Part shown: positions 18,392 to 24,244 of the stretch, in pieces
How the letters are laid out: each line of letters starts with the position of its first letter
Numbering within the stretch: position 1 is the stretch's first letter
DNA from: a virus
Direction: 5' to 3' (one strand)
Length of the DNA: 34,769 bases
IMG/VR virus record: IMGVR_UViG_3300027749_000299
Coordinates: 1-34,769 of that record
Position numbers and translations under genes: made by a program
The notes under the pieces: generated by a model
Databases searched by the model: none
What the model was told of the DNA's origin: nothing
The model's input: the letters and a program-made list of their open reading frames with translations, nothing else

Positions 18392-18402
18392 ATACGGTAG
18401 AC
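18392..18402 (+). promoter_or_regulatory. Promoter-like motif ATACGGTAGAC, copy 1
   Basis: ATACGGTAGAC lies 78 bases before the first plus-strand gene. TACGGT fits the actinobacterial -10 consensus TANNNT. Near-identical copies occur in the only two other real gaps of this operon (19542-19552, ATACGGTAGTC; 20956-20966, ATATGGTAGAC), each before a gene. No shared -35 was seen. Promoter function, possibly for the phage sigma-like factor, is inference. Confidence 0.5.
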
Positions 18403-18479
18403 ACACACACTTCTTTACTGTATTTTAATGCTATGGGAACAGCTCCCACGCTTAAAAAATAAAATGGAATGGACACAAT

Positions 18480-18740
18480 ATGAACTCAAAAGAGTACGCG
18501 CAATTAATGAATAACGGCCTACACGTCGAAGACGTTATGAAGTACACAACCCAGCACGATCTAGCGTGCTCTTGGTGCGGTTACCGTATCCCAACCCGTA
18601 AGACTTCCCGTAACACTGAGATTCTTCTCGACTGGCAGTCTGCTGAAGTAATGGGACTATTCTGCTCTGAGTCCCACGCTATCGCTGCGACTAATAACGT
18701 TCAGTGGCGCGAGCAGTACAGCTTCAAAGTAGGTGCATAA
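18480..18740 (+). CDS. Early zinc-knuckle-like protein, 86 aa
   Basis: First gene of the plus-strand operon, 86 residues. A zinc-binding pattern CSWCGYRIP (near residues 30-38) and CSESH (near 62-66) could form one treble-clef or ribbon site, as in actinobacterial phage and MTF-type zinc fingers. It is preceded by the 886-bp regulatory region and followed with a one-base overlap (TAATG) by a membrane peptide gene. Early position suggests a host-interaction or regulatory role. Family not named. Confidence 0.78.
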   Translation: MNSKEYAQLMNNGLHVEDVMKYTTQHDLACSWCGYRIPTRKTSRNTEILLDWQSAEVMGLFCSESHAIAATNNVQWREQYSFKVGA

Positions 18741-18853
18741 TGCGAGCCCTAACCTTAATCATTCGAGCACTGGAGCTTCTAGCCTTCCCAGTCTTAATTT
18801 ATACAGCAGTCAAACTATTCATCATTACTTACAAAGAATCGAAGGAGATCTAA
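18740..18853 (+). CDS. Single-span membrane peptide, 37 aa
   Basis: A 37-codon ORF, MRALTLIIRALELLAFPVLI followed by YTAVKLFIITY and a charged end. It is predicted as one membrane helix (about residues 3-30). The ATG shares a base with the previous stop and its stop shares a base with the next ATG (TAATG both ends), strong coupling evidence. It is too small for most gene callers. Early membrane peptide; function unknown. Confidence 0.65.
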   Translation: MRALTLIIRALELLAFPVLIYTAVKLFIITYKESKEI

Positions 18854-19218
18854 TGACTACCAAAGAAGCGACGTGCGCTGAACGTATAAGCTCCCAGCTC
18901 GCAAGTGAAGAAGAAGCACTGAAGGAGATCTATACCCGCTTGGATAGTGGAGACGATTCAGATCTCGAGGAAGCGCAAGATGAACTTAATGAATACGCGC
19001 TGGGAATAGCTGAACATCAGGAGACAGTGATCACCCTCTCTTGGGGTGGTCCAGCTTCTTATCTTGAAGTCTGCCACCGTGGGACCGATATCTACAGGAT
19101 CACGTACCGATTTTCTGACTGGTTCGATACTGCGACCGAGCAAGTTACCGATGAAGACTCAGCTCTCTATCGTTACGCGCAGGAGATAATCAACGTTCAA
19201 GAATGGGGTAAAGAATGA
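18853..19218 (+). CDS. Acidic early protein, 121 aa
   Basis: A 121-residue acidic protein starting MTTKEATCAERISSQLASEE after a strong GAAGGAGATCTA site. An in-frame start 40 codons upstream would overlap the membrane peptide and is rejected. The N-terminal half is a Glu/Asp coiled-coil-like helix; the C-terminal half is strand-rich (YLEVCHRGTDIYRITYRFSD). Family not recognised; such compact acidic early proteins are often host-protein inhibitors (inference). Confidence 0.78.
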   Translation: MTTKEATCAERISSQLASEEEALKEIYTRLDSGDDSDLEEAQDELNEYALGIAEHQETVITLSWGGPASYLEVCHRGTDIYRITYRFSDWFDTATEQVTDEDSALYRYAQEIINVQEWGKE

Positions 19219-19400
19219 CCAGATATGAGGTGCAGACACGTGTCACCACGTGGGCTTATATTGAAGTCGAAGCTGAAAATGAAGATCAAGCACTGGCAGA
19301 AGCTAATAAGTTACCCTACTCTGAATGGAAACTTGAGACTGACTGGAGCAGTGCAGACTCTCCAGAAGTCCAAGAATTAGAGAATGGGGCTTACTTATGA
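19215..19400 (+). CDS. Small acidic early protein, 61 aa
   Basis: A 61-residue protein with a beta-strand first half (TRYEVQTRVTTWAYIEVEAE) followed by a helix EDQALAEANKL. This strand-helix layout with AEN.DQAL..A is the arrangement seen in many small phage proteins of the DpnD/PcfM-like type, but I cannot assign it with confidence. ATGA overlap with the previous gene. Confidence 0.72.
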   Translation: MTRYEVQTRVTTWAYIEVEAENEDQALAEANKLPYSEWKLETDWSSADSPEVQELENGAYL

Positions 19401-19534
19401 AGCACCCAAAGACTCACGCTCGCTTGGTGGACTCTGACGGTTGGTGCTGGGTCGAATCTGACCTAACTCCTCCAGCTATTAAGCGAATCTTGAAAGAGTA
19501 CCAGCGCAACGGTATCTGGCTCTCAGTTATTTAA
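19397..19534 (+). CDS. Small early protein, 45 aa
   Basis: Forty-five codons, MKHPKTHARLVDSDGWCWVE then a basic helix (PPAIKRILKEYQRNG). The ATG overlaps the preceding stop by four bases. It ends the first plus-strand gene group before a gap with a promoter-like motif and hairpin. No family recognised. Confidence 0.68.
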   Translation: MKHPKTHARLVDSDGWCWVESDLTPPAIKRILKEYQRNGIWLSVI

Positions 19535-19541
19535 GCACTGC

Positions 19542-19586
19542 ATACGGTAGTCTACCTACTGCCTACTGGCTCGCGCTGGTAGGTAG
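19542..19586 (+). promoter_or_regulatory. Intergenic promoter-like motif plus hairpin
   Basis: ATACGGTAGTC (19542-19552) repeats the motif before the first early gene. It runs into an inverted repeat CTACCTAC (19552-19559) with GTAGGTAG (19579-19586). The gap (19535-19636) carries no gene. The hairpin has no T tract. A second start point for the operon with leader structure is a reasonable reading. Confidence 0.45.
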
Positions 19587-19636
19587 TGGGGAGCAGATCG
19601 CTCCAGTTTAATAATCAAGAATGGAAGAGTGAAATA

Positions 19637-20080
19637 ATGGACACGATAGAAGAGACTAAGTTCGAGATCTCCAACTCTTGCGCGTGTATGGACTGCCCTG
19701 AGTGTGGAGTCGGTACTGAATCGCTCCAGTGTGAAGACTGCGATAAGCCAACCACCCCTGCGAATTACTGCGACGGGTACTGCTTCGACTATAAGCTCGA
19801 CTGGCTCAGCGAATCAGTAGAAGAATGGACCGAGCTAATGGGTAACCCTTCAAGCGTTCAGATCAACGGTCGCGCTATGGGTTGGACCCGAGCTAGTGGA
19901 AGCGCAACTATACCCGCTGAATGGAAGGCTATCTTTAATGCGCTCCAGATCAACGGAGACTGGACCCTACGCTTCACCATAGCTGGGGAATCTTTCAAAG
20001 TTATGCGCTATTCACACGATGAGCCTACGGGAGCGAGCTTCGAGATCGTGCCAGCAGTGGAAGAGAGCGACGATGAATAA
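19637..20080 (+). CDS. Zinc-binding early protein, 147 aa
   Basis: A 147-residue protein starting MDTIEETKFEISNSCACMDC. The N-terminal ~60 residues hold a cysteine cluster (CACMDCPEC, CEDC, CDGYC) able to bind one or two zinc ions. The C-terminal part is strand-rich (NGDWTLRFTIAGESFKVMRY). I use the ATG at 19637 with GGAAGAG upstream; a GTG at 19586 would add 17 residues from the hairpin region. Likely a DNA- or protein-binding early factor; family not named. Confidence 0.75.
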   Translation: MDTIEETKFEISNSCACMDCPECGVGTESLQCEDCDKPTTPANYCDGYCFDYKLDWLSESVEEWTELMGNPSSVQINGRAMGWTRASGSATIPAEWKAIFNALQINGDWTLRFTIAGESFKVMRYSHDEPTGASFEIVPAVEESDDE

Positions 20081-20249
20081 AGATCTTGAGCAGTTCTTGA
20101 ACGTTGAAGCTGAATGGGTGCTGGAGAAATTAACTACCAGCACTGAAGCGAATGATCGCAATTATTATCAGGGCAGAATAGATCAGCTCGCGCAAGTAAG
20201 AAGACTATTAGGCCAACCCCAGATTATCAGAGAGAGAGTGAGCGAATGA
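20073..20249 (+). CDS. Small early helical protein, 58 aa
   Basis: Fifty-eight residues starting MNKDLEQFLNVEAEWVLEKL, two amphipathic helices (the second around GRIDQLAQVRRLLGQ). The start overlaps the previous stop by eight bases and has GAAGAGAGC upstream; a longer in-frame start at 20019 would run deep into the previous gene. Resembles small phage proteins that bind host proteins; function unknown. Confidence 0.7.
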   Translation: MNKDLEQFLNVEAEWVLEKLTTSTEANDRNYYQGRIDQLAQVRRLLGQPQIIRERVSE

Positions 20250-20482
20250 ATAAAATAAATAAGCCAGACTTCGTAGAATTATCCCGCAGTTATGCCAGTT
20301 ATTCGGAATGGATAGACGGAATAGATAGCATAGACGGACAGACTACTGATCTCATTCAAAGTCTCTGGAGTCTTAACACTTGGGAATATTCGGACGGAGA
20401 TCTTCTTCAGATGATCGAAGAGATACTCGAGAATTATCGTCTATGGCATAAGCACAACTCAGAAGAGGAGGAGAATAAGTGA
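20246..20482 (+). CDS. Acidic early protein, 78 aa
   Basis: A 78-residue acidic protein with aromatic residues (YSEWIDGIDSIDGQ) and a Glu-rich C-terminus (LWHKHNSEEEENK). ATGA overlap with the preceding gene. No domain recognised. Confidence 0.72.
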   Translation: MNKINKPDFVELSRSYASYSEWIDGIDSIDGQTTDLIQSLWSLNTWEYSDGDLLQMIEEILENYRLWHKHNSEEEENK

Positions 20483-20664
20483 ACGAATACTTGGAAGAAC
20501 ATAACGAACGCGAGCATAACTTCCAGACTGACTGGGAAGATCGCGGGTTCGATATATGTATCGAGTGTGATCTGATTAGGCGCACTGGTGGCTTGCTAAA
20601 CTGGGAAGAGAGCGAGCTAGTCCCTATGGAAGAGTACGCCAAAATATGTAAGGAGCTGGAATGA
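20479..20664 (+). CDS. Small acidic early protein with CxxC, 61 aa
   Basis: Sixty-one residues starting at a GTG with GAGGAGGAG upstream (MNEYLEEHNEREHNFQTDWE). A single C-x2-C (ICIEC, residues 31-35) is probably half of a zinc site. GTGA overlap with the preceding gene and ATGA overlap with the next. Function unknown. Confidence 0.7.
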   Translation: MNEYLEEHNEREHNFQTDWEDRGFDICIECDLIRRTGGLLNWEESELVPMEEYAKICKELE

Positions 20665-20825
20665 AAGTAGGAGAACTATCAGGAGAGATTCAAGTCCCTA
20701 ATTCTTGCTGTAATGCCAACGATCACTGGCTCGACTGCGATCTGCACCCAGAGCAGGAGTGTTTCGCGACCCGTTGCGAGATCTGTTTCAGGGTTAATTA
20801 TAGAGACTGTGAAGGTGAAATATGA
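20661..20825 (+). CDS. Cysteine-rich early protein, 54 aa
   Basis: Fifty-four codons (MKVGELSGEIQVPNSCCNAN and onward) with eight cysteines in 54 residues, including CC, CEIC and spaced Cys/His around HWLDCDLH. This should bind at least one zinc. Four-base overlaps at both ends tie it to the operon. Function unknown; a zinc-dependent regulator or inhibitor is a guess. Confidence 0.7.
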   Translation: MKVGELSGEIQVPNSCCNANDHWLDCDLHPEQECFATRCEICFRVNYRDCEGEI

Positions 20826-20956
20826 CTGAGCCTATGAAGTGTGCCGACTGTGGCAACCGAATCAAGGTAACAATCGAGCCTTATGGCCCGTCGGGGAAGA
20901 TAGCGGTATTCACGTGCCGGAAGTGTGGTATCAGTTATGATGCTGATATAGACTGA
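20822..20956 (+). CDS. Minimal zinc-ribbon protein, 44 aa
   Basis: A 44-residue protein made of one zinc ribbon: KCADCGNRI near residue 6 and FTCRKCGISY near residue 30, two C-x2-C knuckles 19 residues apart with strands between. The length is just enough for a ribbon. ATGA overlap with the preceding gene. Such ribbons bind RNA polymerase, DNA or RNA; the target is unknown. Confidence 0.75.
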   Translation: MTEPMKCADCGNRIKVTIEPYGPSGKIAVFTCRKCGISYDADID

Positions 20957-20966
20957 TATGGTAGAC
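20956..20966 (+). promoter_or_regulatory. Promoter-like motif ATATGGTAGAC, copy 3
   Basis: ATATGGTAGAC begins at the last base of the preceding stop codon and differs from copy 1 at one position. It lies 26 bases before the next start, in a 36-bp gap. A leader this short would fit a promoter whose start point lies a few bases downstream. Confidence 0.45.
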
Positions 20967-20992
20967 TCACGCACCCGAAAGGAGGGTGGAAG

Positions 20993-21118
20993 ATGGAGAT
21001 AGAGCTGGACGATGATTCATACGATGACTCAATCGAGATGGAGAAAATCTTGGAAGAGGAAGATCGAGAACTTGATCGAGAGGACGATAGGGAGATAGAC
21101 TCACTACGCAACCAATAG
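20993..21118 (+). CDS. Very acidic peptide, 41 aa
   Basis: A 41-codon ORF after a near-perfect AAAGGAGGGTGGAAG site. The product is about half Asp and Glu (MEIELDDDSYDDSIEMEKIL and onward). Highly acidic small phage proteins can mimic DNA or block basic host proteins, so a DNA-mimic role is possible but unproven. Real-gene status rests on the ribosome-binding site and operon fit. Confidence 0.62.
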   Translation: MEIELDDDSYDDSIEMEKILEEEDRELDREDDREIDSLRNQ

Positions 21119-21127
21119 GAGGACATT

Positions 21128-21358
21128 ATGGACAAAGGGAAAGATGGCGATAATCTCGCTTTTATTGTCGTTGCCACGCTAACACCAAAGACTAACGACG
21201 CAACTGTTAAGGTCGAAGTATTCGACGCAACCGAGCCAAACTCTGCGATAGCGGTAGCGTTTGCCGGATCATTACGTAACAAAGGACTATCTCGGGCTGC
21301 CAAAAAGGCGTTCGAGAACTTAGAAAAGGGAGCAATAAATGGGAAAACCAACGGTTGA
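21128..21358 (+). CDS. Small early protein, 76 aa
   Basis: A 76-residue protein with a strong AGGAGGACATT site. Strand-rich first half (LAFIVVATLTPKTNDATVKV) and a basic helix at the end (LSRAAKKAFENLEKG). It overlaps the next gene by 20 bases. Family not recognised. Confidence 0.75.
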   Translation: MDKGKDGDNLAFIVVATLTPKTNDATVKVEVFDATEPNSAIAVAFAGSLRNKGLSRAAKKAFENLEKGAINGKTNG

Positions 21359-21521
21359 GTACTACCAGGCTAAGGCTGATCTCTGCGAGAAGCTAGCGAT
21401 CGAGCAGATATGGTCCGGCAATACCGATATGGGTATGAAAAATATAATGCGAATGACTGAAGCACTAACTAACAAAGAAATGCTAATTTGGAAGGGGAAT
21501 AAAGATGAGCAAGATCAGTAA
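21339..21521 (+). CDS. Small helical early protein, 60 aa
   Basis: Sixty residues, MGKPTVEYYQAKADLCEKLA, helical with amphipathic pattern to the end. AAAAGGGAGCAATAA gives a ribosome-binding site inside the upstream gene. It overlaps the following gene by 17 bases. Function unknown. Confidence 0.7.
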   Translation: MGKPTVEYYQAKADLCEKLAIEQIWSGNTDMGMKNIMRMTEALTNKEMLIWKGNKDEQDQ

Positions 21522-21771
21522 TTTTTTAAGCACGGATCCTTATGTAGATTTTTACGAGGTAACCGATACTAATGGCATAGCCATATGGGGTGGCGGAGAT
21601 CCGGTGGAAGCTATCGAGTTTTTTCGTCAGTCCATAGGCTCACGCTTGTTCGTAACCTCTTGGAATGAGGAAGGCGATGACGCTAAGTTGATCGGCGTGC
21701 CTATTGAAATAACCAAACTAATAACCGCAACGATTTCAAACTCAATGGAAAGGGCGCAGCAATGGCGTTAA
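21505..21771 (+). CDS. Early protein, 88 aa
   Basis: An 88-residue protein, strands then helix: VDFYEVTDTNGIAIWGGGDP followed by VEAIEFFRQSIGSRLFVTSW. AAGGGGAATAAAG is its ribosome-binding site. The GGGDP...EA..F pattern resembles small phage proteins of unknown role. Its last ten bases overlap the next membrane peptide gene. Confidence 0.75.
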   Translation: MSKISNFLSTDPYVDFYEVTDTNGIAIWGGGDPVEAIEFFRQSIGSRLFVTSWNEEGDDAKLIGVPIEITKLITATISNSMERAQQWR

Positions 21772-21845
21772 TCATAGGGCTAACAATAACTCTAGCCTTA
21801 TTTGCAGTAATACTAGAACTAGATTGGTCGCTTAATGATAAATGA
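21762..21845 (+). CDS. Single-span membrane peptide, 27 aa
   Basis: A 27-codon ORF with AAAGGG upstream: MALIIGLTITLALFAVILEL then DWSLNDK. This is a near-minimal membrane helix with a short charged tail. It overlaps genes on both sides. It lies just upstream of a membrane-anchored transglycosylase-like gene, so a joint role at the membrane is possible but not shown. Confidence 0.55.
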   Translation: MALIIGLTITLALFAVILELDWSLNDK

Positions 21846-22122
21846 AAAGCGATTAAAGGTAGCAGTAGATCAAGCAATCAGACAAAGGAACTATCGGCGT
21901 GCTCGAGAACGAGCGCTAACTAGGTTGGCTCAAGCCTTCCCGGATATCTATAAAGCCTATCTCAAAGAGGAGAAGCAGAATGATAAATCGCAGGGTAAGA
22001 CTTGGATTGACCTTGACGGTAACACTAATGCTAGTTTGGACGTTCACTCCCGTAGCCCCGAGAGTTTCACTCGGGATACTAACAAAGCACCATCACTCAG
22101 TCAGGACGAAGGCAACCAATGA
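21835..22122 (+). CDS. Basic early protein, 95 aa
   Basis: A 95-residue protein. The first half is a basic helical region (KVAVDQAIRQRNYRRARERA then LTRLAQAFPDIYKAYLKEE), followed by GKTWIDLDGN and a disordered tail. The RRARERAL..LA..FPD..K..L.EE pattern is common among small actinobacterial-phage proteins. The last 143 bases overlap the start of the transglycosylase-like gene in another frame, and its stop overlaps the 97-residue frame by four bases (ATGA). Confidence 0.72.
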   Translation: MINEKRLKVAVDQAIRQRNYRRARERALTRLAQAFPDIYKAYLKEEKQNDKSQGKTWIDLDGNTNASLDVHSRSPESFTRDTNKAPSLSQDEGNQ

Positions 22123-22408
22123 AGAAAAGCGTCACAATAAAGCACTCGCACTCAGTTACGCTGACGTTGGTTATGGGTGGAAAGGAAGAGAAGGCGCCTG
22201 TCTTATCCGCCTTTGGTCCAGTGAGAGCAGGTTTGACAACTACGCAAAGAACCAACGAGGATCGAGCGCTTACGGAATTGCTCAACACCTTGGAGAGAGA
22301 AGTAGCGACCCTGGTATCCAAATCTTACGCGGTCTTAGATACATTCAACACCGATACCTCACACCTTGTCGAGCCGAGCGATTTCATATTCGCAGAAACT
22401 GGTATTAA
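21980..22408 (+). CDS. Membrane-anchored lytic transglycosylase-like protein
   Basis: A 142-residue protein with an N-terminal membrane or signal segment (LGLTLTVTLMLVWTFTPVAP, residues 9-28), then a small SLT-like domain: WSSESRFDNYAKNQRGSSAY (79-98) with the likely catalytic glutamate at 82 and SAYGIAQHLG following, then ILRGLRYIQHRY and a terminal RRNWY. This order (E-S-x-F, N..G..GIAQ, Y...RY, NWY) is the hallmark of truncated soluble transglycosylases found in actinobacterial phages. AGGAGAAGCAGA gives a strong start. It would cleave peptidoglycan at the cell envelope. The gene overlaps two other frames (see findings). Confidence 0.75.
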   Translation: MINRRVRLGLTLTVTLMLVWTFTPVAPRVSLGILTKHHHSVRTKATNEEKRHNKALALSYADVGYGWKGREGACLIRLWSSESRFDNYAKNQRGSSAYGIAQHLGERSSDPGIQILRGLRYIQHRYLTPCRAERFHIRRNWY

Positions 22409-22412
22409 ATGA
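22119..22412 (+). CDS. Possible overlapping gene, 97 aa, inside transglycosylase frame
   Basis: A 97-codon frame (MKKSVTIKHSHSVTLTLVMG ... FIFAETGIK) that lies wholly across the transglycosylase catalytic region in another frame. It has GAAGG six bases upstream and ATGA overlaps at both ends, with the previous gene (22119-22122) and with the methyltransferase (22409-22412). That is the junction style of this operon, but the protein has no recognised family and the domain-bearing frame is the other one. It may be a true overprinted gene or a fortuitous open frame. Confidence 0.3.
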   Translation: MKKSVTIKHSHSVTLTLVMGGKEEKAPVLSAFGPVRAGLTTTQRTNEDRALTELLNTLEREVATLVSKSYAVLDTFNTDTSHLVEPSDFIFAETGIK

Positions 22413-23242
22413 TTACAGGTGTATCTCTATTCGCAGGGGTAGGCGGCTTTGACCTAGCTATGGAACGCAACGGAGTTAATGTCGTTGCTAATGTGGAGAT
22501 TGACAAACATTGTCAGGCTCTATTGGAACGCAAGTTCCCTAATGCAAAACAATTTAATGATGTAACAACAGTAAAAGGAAAGGACTTAATAGATGTCGGA
22601 TTTAATCCAAGCAGAGGAATTATTACAGGAGGATTTCCCTGCCAAGACCTCAGCGTTGCTGGCAAAAGGGCTGGCTTGGCTGGCGAACGAAGCGGGTTAT
22701 TTTGGGAAATTGCCCGAATTGTGGAAGAAACGCAAACAGAGTGGTTCATACTCGAAAACGTCCCTGGTCTGCTATCCAGTAACGAAGGAAAAGATTTTGG
22801 AGTTGTCCTCGGGACGATGGCAGACCTCGGGTATTCTGTTGCCTGGCGCACTCTTGATGCTCAATACTTCGGAGTTCCCCAACGCCGGCGCCGTGTATTC
22901 ATCGTTGGCAGACGTACTGCAGGGCAAGGAGGTCCAGAAGAAGTTTTATTTAAGCCCCAAAGCTTGCGAAGGAATACTAAGACGAGCCAACCGCAGAGGC
23001 AAGACACTTCCACCAGCGCTGCAAAAAGCTTTGGTCAATCAAGTTTCGCAGGATATACCGAAGGAGTAACTACTCTTACTGCTACTTCATATAAAAGACC
23101 TGAAGATAATGTAGTTGTAACTTCATCATCTTTTGGTGGATACGTCGAAGGTGTTGGAACTTTACGAGCTAATGGTGGTGATTTAGGTGGAGGAAGTGAA
23201 AACCTGGTGGTTCACCAAGGGAAGACGAGCGCAGACGAATGA
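22409..23242 (+). CDS. C5 cytosine DNA methyltransferase, N-terminal part (frameshifted)
   Basis: The catalytic portion of a DNA (cytosine-5) methyltransferase, 277 residues. Motif I is LFAGVGGFDLA (residues 7-17), motif IV TGGFPCQDLS with the nucleophile Cys78, motif VI ENVPG (116-120), motif VIII QRRRRVFIVG (158-167). A target-recognition region follows with two related segments (FAGYTEGVTTL and FGGYVEGVGTL). The frame stops at 23240-23242 before motifs IX and X, which continue one frame over. Phages use such enzymes to shield their DNA from host restriction. The frame also overlaps a second ORF (22593-23069). Confidence 0.9.
   Translation: MITGVSLFAGVGGFDLAMERNGVNVVANVEIDKHCQALLERKFPNAKQFNDVTTVKGKDLIDVGFNPSRGIITGGFPCQDLSVAGKRAGLAGERSGLFWEIARIVEETQTEWFILENVPGLLSSNEGKDFGVVLGTMADLGYSVAWRTLDAQYFGVPQRRRRVFIVGRRTAGQGGPEEVLFKPQSLRRNTKTSQPQRQDTSTSAAKSFGQSSFAGYTEGVTTLTATSYKRPEDNVVVTSSSFGGYVEGVGTLRANGGDLGGGSENLVVHQGKTSADE
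22593..23069 (+). CDS. Overprinted 158-codon frame inside the methyltransferase gene
   Basis: A second open frame of 158 codons, shifted one base from the methyltransferase, with GGAAAGGA eight bases before its ATG. Its C-terminal half reads MLNTSEFPNAGAVYSSLADV and then FYLSPKACEGILRRANRRGK and TLPPALQKAL. I recall this LSPKAC.GILRRA..RGK.LP pattern from ORFs annotated next to or within phage C5 methyltransferases. It may be a conserved overprinted protein or a shadow that recurs because the methyltransferase beneath is conserved. No catalytic motif is visible. The memory-based match is not verified. Confidence 0.4.
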   Translation: MSDLIQAEELLQEDFPAKTSALLAKGLAWLANEAGYFGKLPELWKKRKQSGSYSKTSLVCYPVTKEKILELSSGRWQTSGILLPGALLMLNTSEFPNAGAVYSSLADVLQGKEVQKKFYLSPKACEGILRRANRRGKTLPPALQKALVNQVSQDIPKE

Positions 23243-23612
23243 AGATTATGAAACGTGGATCGAGGGGGGGGTAGTGCCAACTTTGAACGCCTTTGATTGC
23301 GGAGATATTAGAGCCACTACTATTATCTTTTACGGTAACCGAGTAGATGATATACGAATACAGGATGACAAGATCAATACACTTCAAGCTAGGATGGGGA
23401 CAGGAGGAAACAATATGCCATTGGTAAATAACAATGAGATTGTCCGTAGGCTCACACCGCTAGAGTGTGAAAGACTCCAAGGCTTTCCTGATGAATGGAC
23501 TGAGGGCCAAGCAGACACTCACCGTTACAAACAAATGGGAAACGCCGTAGCAGTACCAGTAGTTGAATGGATCATCCAAGGTATCTGTGATACATTTACC
23601 CCAGCAGGGTAG
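23187..23612 (+). pseudogene. C5 methyltransferase C-terminal part, displaced by a +1 shift
   Basis: This frame supplies the missing end of the enzyme: NEDYETWIEGGVVPTLNAFD, a segment ending LQARMGTGGNNMPLV, motif IX RRLTPLECERLQGFPDEWT and motif X MGNAVAVPVVEWI. Its own GTG at 23187 has no convincing ribosome-binding site, so it reads as the tail of the upstream gene after a frame change between about 23205 and 23240. Removing one A in the GACGAATGAAGA stretch would restore one continuous protein. Sequence error, recent mutation and programmed +1 shifting are all possible; an 8-G run at 23264-23271 lies just after the break. Confidence 0.8.
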
Positions 23613-23650
23613 ATGATTTGCCCCCCTTTCCGTCACCTGCAATAAGTAAG

Positions 23651-23677
23651 CCCCCACTAGTGTCCGGTGGGGGTTTT
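23651..23677. terminator. Convergent intrinsic terminator
   Basis: CCCCCAC (23651-23657) pairs with GTGGGGG (23667-23673), followed by TTTT on plus. It lies in the 66-bp gap between converging operons, 38 bases after the methyltransferase stop and just before the FmdB stop on minus. The plus direction has the better T tract; on minus the stem may act as well. Confidence 0.8.
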
Positions 23678-23678
23678 A

Positions 23679-23858
23679 CTATTTACCTGGGTTATCGGTT
23701 TTGTAGAAGCCAGCACCCTTGAAGGTGATAGCAGGGGTATCCCATACTCTAGCCATAGTTTCGTGGCAGTCATAGCAAGTAGGGGCATTAGCTTCTTCGT
23801 GGATAGATCTTTCAATCTCAATGGTAGATCCGCACCTACACTTGTAACTATAAATCAT
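23679..23858 (-). CDS. FmdB-family zinc-ribbon protein, 59 aa
   Basis: A 59-residue protein starting MIYSYKCRCGSTIEIERSIH. Two knuckles, CRC near residues 7-9 and CYDC near 28-31, and the C-terminal motif ITFKGAGFYKTDN match the FmdB zinc-ribbon family (Y.Y.C..CG ... C..C ... F.G.G.Y.TD). FmdB-type proteins are small putative regulators, common in actinobacteria and their phages. ATGA overlap with the upstream nuclease gene; last gene of the minus replication operon. Confidence 0.85.
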   Translation of the reverse strand: MIYSYKCRCGSTIEIERSIHEEANAPTCYDCHETMARVWDTPAITFKGAGFYKTDNPGK

Positions 23859-24244
23859 AGAGCAACTCCGCTATCTATATGTATAAACGATACTAACTTA
23901 GTCTTGTTACCGGACCGAGAGAACTCGGTAGATCTAGGTAACCACTTCTCTTCCCATACTGGCTCATCCATAACGCCAAGATTAAATCCCCAAATACCAT
24001 CAGGTGTGGAGTTGATATACCAAGGGGTTAGTTCAAGTTCGGCTGCACCACTCAGTAAAGCCTTATACTTTGGCTCTTCTAATAACAGTTCGTCGTAGTG
24101 AGTGTTGCGTGATTTAAGTTCAACAAACATCTTCTCGCTATCTGAGATGCAATCAAAGGCATCATAAACACCCGGTGCTTTACGCAAATCAGGCCAATGA
24201 AACTCTCTAAGATAGTCAAACAGTTCAGATTCTTTTAAGACCAA
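23855..24244 (-). CDS. PD-(D/E)XK nuclease-like protein, 129 aa
   Basis: A 129-residue protein. The segment GVYDAFDCISDSEKMFVELK gives D...(about 12)...E-L-K, the core of a PD-(D/E)XK nuclease site. Aromatic residues and a basic patch follow. It starts at a TTG with GGGGAAAG upstream, overlapping the end of the sigma-like gene. A role in DNA processing, repair or host DNA breakdown is likely; the exact type is unknown. Confidence 0.62.
   Translation of the reverse strand: MVLKESELFDYLREFHWPDLRKAPGVYDAFDCISDSEKMFVELKSRNTHYDELLLEEPKYKALLSGAAELELTPWYINSTPDGIWGFNLGVMDEPVWEEKWLPRSTEFSRSGNKTKLVSFIHIDSGVAL

Noticed and set aside
18733-18852. N-terminal extension of the 121-residue early protein
   Set aside because: The extension runs across the membrane peptide gene, and the internal ATG has a far better ribosome-binding site.
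20935-21351. A 138-codon minus-strand Ser-rich frame
   Set aside because: It is antisense to the acidic peptide and its neighbours; the Ser richness mirrors Asp/Glu codons, and it has no operon context.
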